DNA of 64,000 nt, from contig BAOK01000001.1 in NCBI GenBank assembly GCA_000509225.1, positions 558,001 through 622,000 on the forward strand. Reading direction: 5' to 3'. Of this stretch, positions 59,898 to 64,000 are shown one piece after another. Positions within the stretch are counted from its first letter, which is position 1. Each line of letters starts with the position of its first letter. The stretch comes from Parvibaculaceae bacterium Mf 1.05b.01. GTDB lineage: Bacteria > Pseudomonadota > Alphaproteobacteria > Parvibaculales > Parvibaculaceae. A model generated the notes under the pieces. That model had not been told where the DNA came from and searched no databases. It was given only the letters and a program-made list of their open reading frames with translations. Position numbers and translations under genes: made by a program.

Positions 59898-62800
59898 TGC
59901 GGCGCATTTTTTGGTCCTTCATCGAGCGGTCGGTTTTTTGCGTGGTGCTTTTCGCGGGCAGCCTCATTGCTCCCGCGATGGCAGCTGACGATGTCCGATT
60001 GTCGGGTGCTGAGGAAAATGGGTTTGGAAGACTGGTATTTTCCTGGCCAGATACCGGATTGCCAGACGACCCAACTGTGCCGGATACCAGACTGCCTGGG
60101 TATGAGACCCTCGTTTCGGCCGGTGTGCTTGTTGTTACTTTCGAGCGGCCCCTGGAAATTGATCTTGATGATCTGCTGCGCCGGATGCCGCGATATCTTG
60201 CGCTGGTCCGGATGGATGGTGATGACCGCACCTTGCGCATGGCAATGAAGGCGGACTTCAATATCCACGCCCGGGCGGCCGGACATGAGCTGTATATTGA
60301 TCTGCTGGCACCTGGATGGGCCGGTGATCCACCGCCTTTGCCAGCTGACGTGGTTGCGCGCCTGGCAAAAGAAGAACGAGAACGGCAGGCTCGGGCCGCT
60401 CAGTTTGCCGAGCTAGGACCGCAGGCTCTTGAGATTGTAGAGGATTTGCCCCGCGTTGCCCTTCGTGTTGGCGAACAACCAAGCTTTACACGGCTGGCGT
60501 TTGAGTGGGATCGCCCTGTCCTCTATTCGACAGCCTTCAGAGATAATCGGATAACAATTACATTCGATCAGATTGCTGACCTTCCACTTGCTTCCCTCCG
60601 CGTTGATCCGCCAGCGTTTGTGAAATCTGCACGCGCTGAGAAATCTGGCGGCCGGCTTACCATTTTTGTTGAAACCGAGCCGGGTGTTAAAGTTCGTGAT
60701 TTCCGGGAGGACTTAAGCGTGGTGCTGGATGTTGCGCCCGCGCGACCGGAAGATGTGCGACCTGTTGCTTCAACGGCTCCAGCACCTCTGCTCCCTGTTC
60801 CGACTGGGTCTCCGGCAGACCGGATTGAAGAGCCGGAGAGTCAGAGAGCAGCGGCGGCACTGGCAGCTGCTGCGGCAGAAACGGCCGGCGAGGAAGCTCC
60901 TGCGGTGGCGTCGTCTCCGCCGGAGCAACTGGTTCCGAGCGTGTCGGCCACAGAGGAAACGGATGTTGAGCCGACGATGGCGGTCGCCGAGACCAATACG
61001 CCATCAACTGTTGCTGTTGCGGAAGATGTTCAAGCAGAGGAAGGTCCTGTATCGAATGATACAGAGGAGTTTGCCTCGGCCTATCCCAATCGGGCTGAAG
61101 CTGATCAAGCCGCGCTTCCCGTTTTCTCCGACCTTACAGAGCGCAGCATTCGCCTGACATTCCCCTGGGCGGAACCAACCAAAGCGGCAATCTTCCAGCG
61201 AGATAATCGTGTTTGGATGGTTTTTGACCGTGAAACAGATTTCAACCTGTCTGATCTTGGGCCGGTCGTTCGCGAACGTCTTGGTGATCCGGAGATTGTC
61301 GAACTTGATGGGGCGAGCGCCCTTCGATTTGCGCCGCCTGATCGGGTGCTGATCACGGCGGGGGAGCGGGACAATCGCTGGGTGGTGACGCTTGGCGACA
61401 TGATCGTTGAACCAACCCGACCCGTTGGGATAACCCGCGCATGGAGTGCGACGGGCGAGCCGCAGGTGATTTTTGATGTGGAGAGCGTGGGCAGCATTCA
61501 CTGGGTACGCGACCCGGTGATCTATGACACGATCGCGATTGTTACTGCCAAAGGACCACCGCAGGGCCTCCTCGCACCGCGGAATTTTGTCGAGTTCGAG
61601 GCGCTTTCAACGGCACAGGGACTTGCGTTGGTATCGCGTGCCGATGATCTCTATGTCAGCGAGACGCCGCGCGGCGTAACGGTGTCACGAGGATCTGGTC
61701 TGACACTTTCCGCGGCAGACGGCCCGGATTATTCAGGCAGTGCGCCTGCTGCGTCGCGTGTCGGTGATCCGTCTGCGCCAGGTCGCATGGATTTTGAACG
61801 GTGGCGCTATTCCCCCGGCAAGAACTTCATAGAGCGCAAACAATTCCACCAGCGCACAGTGGCGCTTGCTGGAGAGGCCGATGTTGCTGAAGCGCGGATA
61901 AAATATGCTAAATTCCTGCTGAGCTATCGCCTGGGAACTGAAGCCTACACCATGTTGCAGGGCGCACTACTGGCATCGGAAACGCTAGAGAATGACCCTG
62001 GCTTTCGCGCGCTTCGTGGCGTTGCGCTAATCATGATGGCGCGACCGGAAGAAGCGATTGCCGACCTGGCTTTCCCTGCATTGGATGATGATCCGCATTC
62101 CTCGCTCTGGCGCGGGGTGGCTTACGCAGAATTGGCCCAGTGGGGAGATGCGCGCTTGGCGTTCGAACAGGCAGAGAAAGCTTTTGAGATTTACGGGCCG
62201 GACCTGCAGGCTCTATTCAGGATGAAGGCCGCTGAGGCATCACTCGCGACGGGTGATCTTGGTAGTGTTGAATTCAATTTGGACAGGATCCCCGCAGGTG
62301 CAGACGACGATCGATGGACAGAACAAGCAGCCCTTACACGCGCCCACCTTTTCGAGGCGTTGGGACGGGTTGATGAAGCCCTTGAAATTTATGATCAACT
62401 CCTGACCTCGGATCACAGAGCCATCCTTGCCCGCGCACGTTTTGGCCATGCCGACCTTCGGCATGAACTTGGTGCCATGAGTGACGAAGAGCTGACCAAT
62501 GAGCTGCACGCCCTGCGCCTGGTTTGGCGAGGTGACGACCTTGAACTGGCCGTTCTGGAACGCCTGGGCGAGCTGTTGATTGCGAAAGGTGAGGTCGCTG
62601 AGGGGCTGGAAATCTGGCGAATGGCCGTTGGGACGTTCCCGGAAACCGAGCGGGCGCGTCGTGTTGCTTCCAGTATGACAGAGACATTTACTGATCTTTA
62701 TTTGAGCGGTGGTGCCGACGAGATGGACCCGGTTGAAGCCCTCTCCATCTATTATGAGTTTCGTGAGCTAACACCAATTGGTCGGCGTGGGGATGCGCTT

Positions 62801-63499
62801 ATTCGCAATCTCGCCGACCGGATGGTTGAGGTTGATCTATTGGATAAGGCTGCAACGCTGCTCCGGCATCAGGTTGATAATCGCCTCCGCGGCACTGCGC
62901 AGGCACAGGTTGCCGCCAAGCTTGCCTTGATTGAGCTTATGAACAGGCAGCCATCGGCTGCACTTCAGGCCATTCGGTCGACCAAGCAGGTCCGGTTGCC
63001 CAAAGATCTTACCCATAAACGTCGGTTGCTCGAAGCGCGCGCTCTGACAGACCTTGGATTGTATGATCATGCCTTGGATCTTCTCTCTGAGACAGAAGGC
63101 GAAGGGGTTGCTGACCTGGTCGCCAATATTCATTGGGAAGCACAGCAATGGGCGGTCGCTGCCGCCAATTTCGAAACCGCGCTTGGGGCACGCTGGCGCG
63201 ATCCACTCCCACTTACTGAAGACGAACGGTTTCAGGTCTTGCGTGCTGCCATAAGCTTTTCTCTGGATGATGATGCCATCGGGCTGGAGCGCATGCGGGC
63301 CAAATTCGGAGATCTGATGAGTGCAAGCCCGGATGCTTCAGCCTTTGCTGTGGTCACAGACCCCATTCAAACCAATGGGGTGGCTTTCAGAGACCTCGCG
63401 CGCAGCGTTGCGTCCATCGACACTTTGGACAGTTTTGTGCAGAGTATGGAAGGCAGTTTCTCAGAGCCTTTGGACGGCTTAGATCCAGCGATCAATTGA
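59894..63499 (+). CDS. Exported 1201-residue TPR protein of the flagellar region
   Basis: ATG 59894 overlaps the MotB-like stop (ATGA). Signal peptide MMRRIFWSFIERSVFCVVLFAGSLIAPAMA (30 residues). Segments: two or three beta-rich domains (about 30-280) with repeated patterns such as GFGRLVFSWPDTG, FTRLAFEWDRPV and IRLTFPWAEPT (AMIN-like); an Ala/Pro/Glu-rich linker (about 285-400); a second beta-rich part (410-640); and C-terminal TPRs (650-1180, e.g. GTEAYTMLQGALLASETLENDPGFRALRGVALIMMARPEEAIADL). No catalytic motif seen. The operon position and AMIN-like repeats suggest binding to peptidoglycan beneath the motor or to the MotB-like pair. Confidence 0.75.
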   Translation: MMRRIFWSFIERSVFCVVLFAGSLIAPAMAADDVRLSGAEENGFGRLVFSWPDTGLPDDPTVPDTRLPGYETLVSAGVLVVTFERPLEIDLDDLLRRMPRYLALVRMDGDDRTLRMAMKADFNIHARAAGHELYIDLLAPGWAGDPPPLPADVVARLAKEERERQARAAQFAELGPQALEIVEDLPRVALRVGEQPSFTRLAFEWDRPVLYSTAFRDNRITITFDQIADLPLASLRVDPPAFVKSARAEKSGGRLTIFVETEPGVKVRDFREDLSVVLDVAPARPEDVRPVASTAPAPLLPVPTGSPADRIEEPESQRAAAALAAAAAETAGEEAPAVASSPPEQLVPSVSATEETDVEPTMAVAETNTPSTVAVAEDVQAEEGPVSNDTEEFASAYPNRAEADQAALPVFSDLTERSIRLTFPWAEPTKAAIFQRDNRVWMVFDRETDFNLSDLGPVVRERLGDPEIVELDGASALRFAPPDRVLITAGERDNRWVVTLGDMIVEPTRPVGITRAWSATGEPQVIFDVESVGSIHWVRDPVIYDTIAIVTAKGPPQGLLAPRNFVEFEALSTAQGLALVSRADDLYVSETPRGVTVSRGSGLTLSAADGPDYSGSAPAASRVGDPSAPGRMDFERWRYSPGKNFIERKQFHQRTVALAGEADVAEARIKYAKFLLSYRLGTEAYTMLQGALLASETLENDPGFRALRGVALIMMARPEEAIADLAFPALDDDPHSSLWRGVAYAELAQWGDARLAFEQAEKAFEIYGPDLQALFRMKAAEASLATGDLGSVEFNLDRIPAGADDDRWTEQAALTRAHLFEALGRVDEALEIYDQLLTSDHRAILARARFGHADLRHELGAMSDEELTNELHALRLVWRGDDLELAVLERLGELLIAKGEVAEGLEIWRMAVGTFPETERARRVASSMTETFTDLYLSGGADEMDPVEALSIYYEFRELTPIGRRGDALIRNLADRMVEVDLLDKAATLLRHQVDNRLRGTAQAQVAAKLALIELMNRQPSAALQAIRSTKQVRLPKDLTHKRRLLEARALTDLGLYDHALDLLSETEGEGVADLVANIHWEAQQWAVAAANFETALGARWRDPLPLTEDERFQVLRAAISFSLDDDAIGLERMRAKFGDLMSASPDASAFAVVTDPIQTNGVAFRDLARSVASIDTLDSFVQSMEGSFSEPLDGLDPAIN

Positions 63500-63590
63500 A
63501 GGAACAGTTCTGCCAAATCCGGGCAGGTGCAGGTGGACTAACCACGGCCACCCGTTGATGTGGCCGATTTACGGTGTTGGCTGTTGGTAG

Positions 63591-63998
63591 CTAAGTCCCG
63601 AAGCTTTGAACCAATGATCCCGTGATCAAGTGCCAGCCGTCCACAAGCACAAAGAAGATGAGCTTGAAGGGCAGGGAAATAATGATGGGTGGCAGCATCA
63701 TCATGCCCATAGACATGAGGACAGAGGCCACAATCATGTCGATGACGATGAAGGGGACAAAGATAAGAAAGCCAATTTCAAAAGCCCGCTTCAGCTCGCT
63801 GATCATGAAAGCAGGGACGACGACCTGAAAAGGAATGTCCTGCTGTTCTTCGACAGCGGGTGTTTTTGACAGGTCCATGAATAGCTGCAGGTCTTTGTCT
63901 CGTACCTGGGTCAGCATGAACTCCTGAAACGGTTTGGAGGAAATGCTCAGGGCTTCGCCCATTTCGATTTCTTCATTGATGAGCGGCTCAATGCCCGT
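63591..63998 (-). CDS. fliP: FliP, flagellar type III export gate protein (5' end outside window)
   Basis: 136 visible residues of the C-terminal half, reading in from the right edge (TGIEPLINEEIEMGEAL...). FLTQVRDKDLQLFMDLSKTP, PFQVVVPAFMISELKRAFEIGFLIFVPFIVIDMIVASVLMSMGMMMLPPIIISLPFKLIFFVLVDGWHLITGSLVQSF is the FliP signature (IPAFxxSELKxAFxIGF). Core subunit of the export gate with FliQ and FliR. Convergent with the TPR gene; the intergenic 91 nt has no strong hairpin. Confidence 0.94.
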   Translation of the reverse strand, partial: TGIEPLINEEIEMGEALSISSKPFQEFMLTQVRDKDLQLFMDLSKTPAVEEQQDIPFQVVVPAFMISELKRAFEIGFLIFVPFIVIDMIVASVLMSMGMMMLPPIIISLPFKLIFFVLVDGWHLITGSLVQSFGT

Positions 63999-64000
63999 CT

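Overview
The window is chromosomal DNA of a motile, free-living alphaproteobacterium. Lines of evidence are FlbT, FlaF, FliX and an FlbY-like protein together with sigma-54 promoters for flagellar genes (the Caulobacter-type hierarchy), the alphaproteobacterial LexA box GTTC-N7-GTTC before an imuA / imuB-dnaE2 mutasome, a type 2 ferredoxin-NADP reductase, a DksA with only one of the zinc-finger cysteines, and a palindromic extragenic repeat of a kind common in this class. A Parvibaculales/Rhodobiaceae or caulobacter-like relative is my guess; nothing here fixes the genus. There are no rRNA, tRNA, IS, phage or CRISPR features that I can see.

Layout. 1-1140: end of an AhpD-like gene and a 2Fe-2S ferredoxin. 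1141-9184: eight tightly packed, mostly overlapping genes for a CMP-activated nonulosonic acid, most like legionaminic acid. 9190-17375: chorismate mutase, ferredoxin reductase plus ferredoxin, an exported PHP-domain protein, an unrecognised protein, two methyltransferases and an Old Yellow Enzyme. 17395-24068: SOS mutasome split into two separately LexA-boxed units by a repeat and two opposing small lipoprotein genes. 24080-33104: accessory metabolism (MFS carrier, HlyD/FtsX/ATPase exporter, double cupin, MarR regulator with a Tat-exported alpha/beta hydrolase, MoxR-VWA pair).

33282-64000 is almost entirely flagellar: flgE-flgK-flgL; a cluster of three flagellin genes interleaved with two flaF-like genes and flbT; two tandem TPR-glycosyltransferase proteins resembling the flagellin glycosyltransferase FlmG; flgI-rod-binding protein-flbY; fliX; dksA; flgF-flgG-flgA-flgH; fliL-fliM-DUF6468-motE; two small MotB-like proteins and a 1201-residue exported TPR protein; and the end of fliP. 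I find four good sigma-54 promoters (flgE, third flagellin, flgI, flgF), each with upstream TTGCC(C/G)GG-type repeats that look like FlbD/ftr enhancers.

How it fits together. The sugar operon, two FlmG-like transferases and three flagellins give a complete candidate flagellin sialylation system (CMP-sugar, transferase, acceptor) on one contig. Flagellin output is probably controlled by sigma-54 at the promoter and by FlbT/FlaF at the mRNA leader: every flagellin start has a small stem-loop about 25-47 nt upstream, and the third flagellin also has a translated-looking 53-codon upstream ORF that ends over its start codon. The least explained parts are that leader, the second FlaF, the paired MotB-like proteins with the giant TPR protein, and the split SOS cassette.
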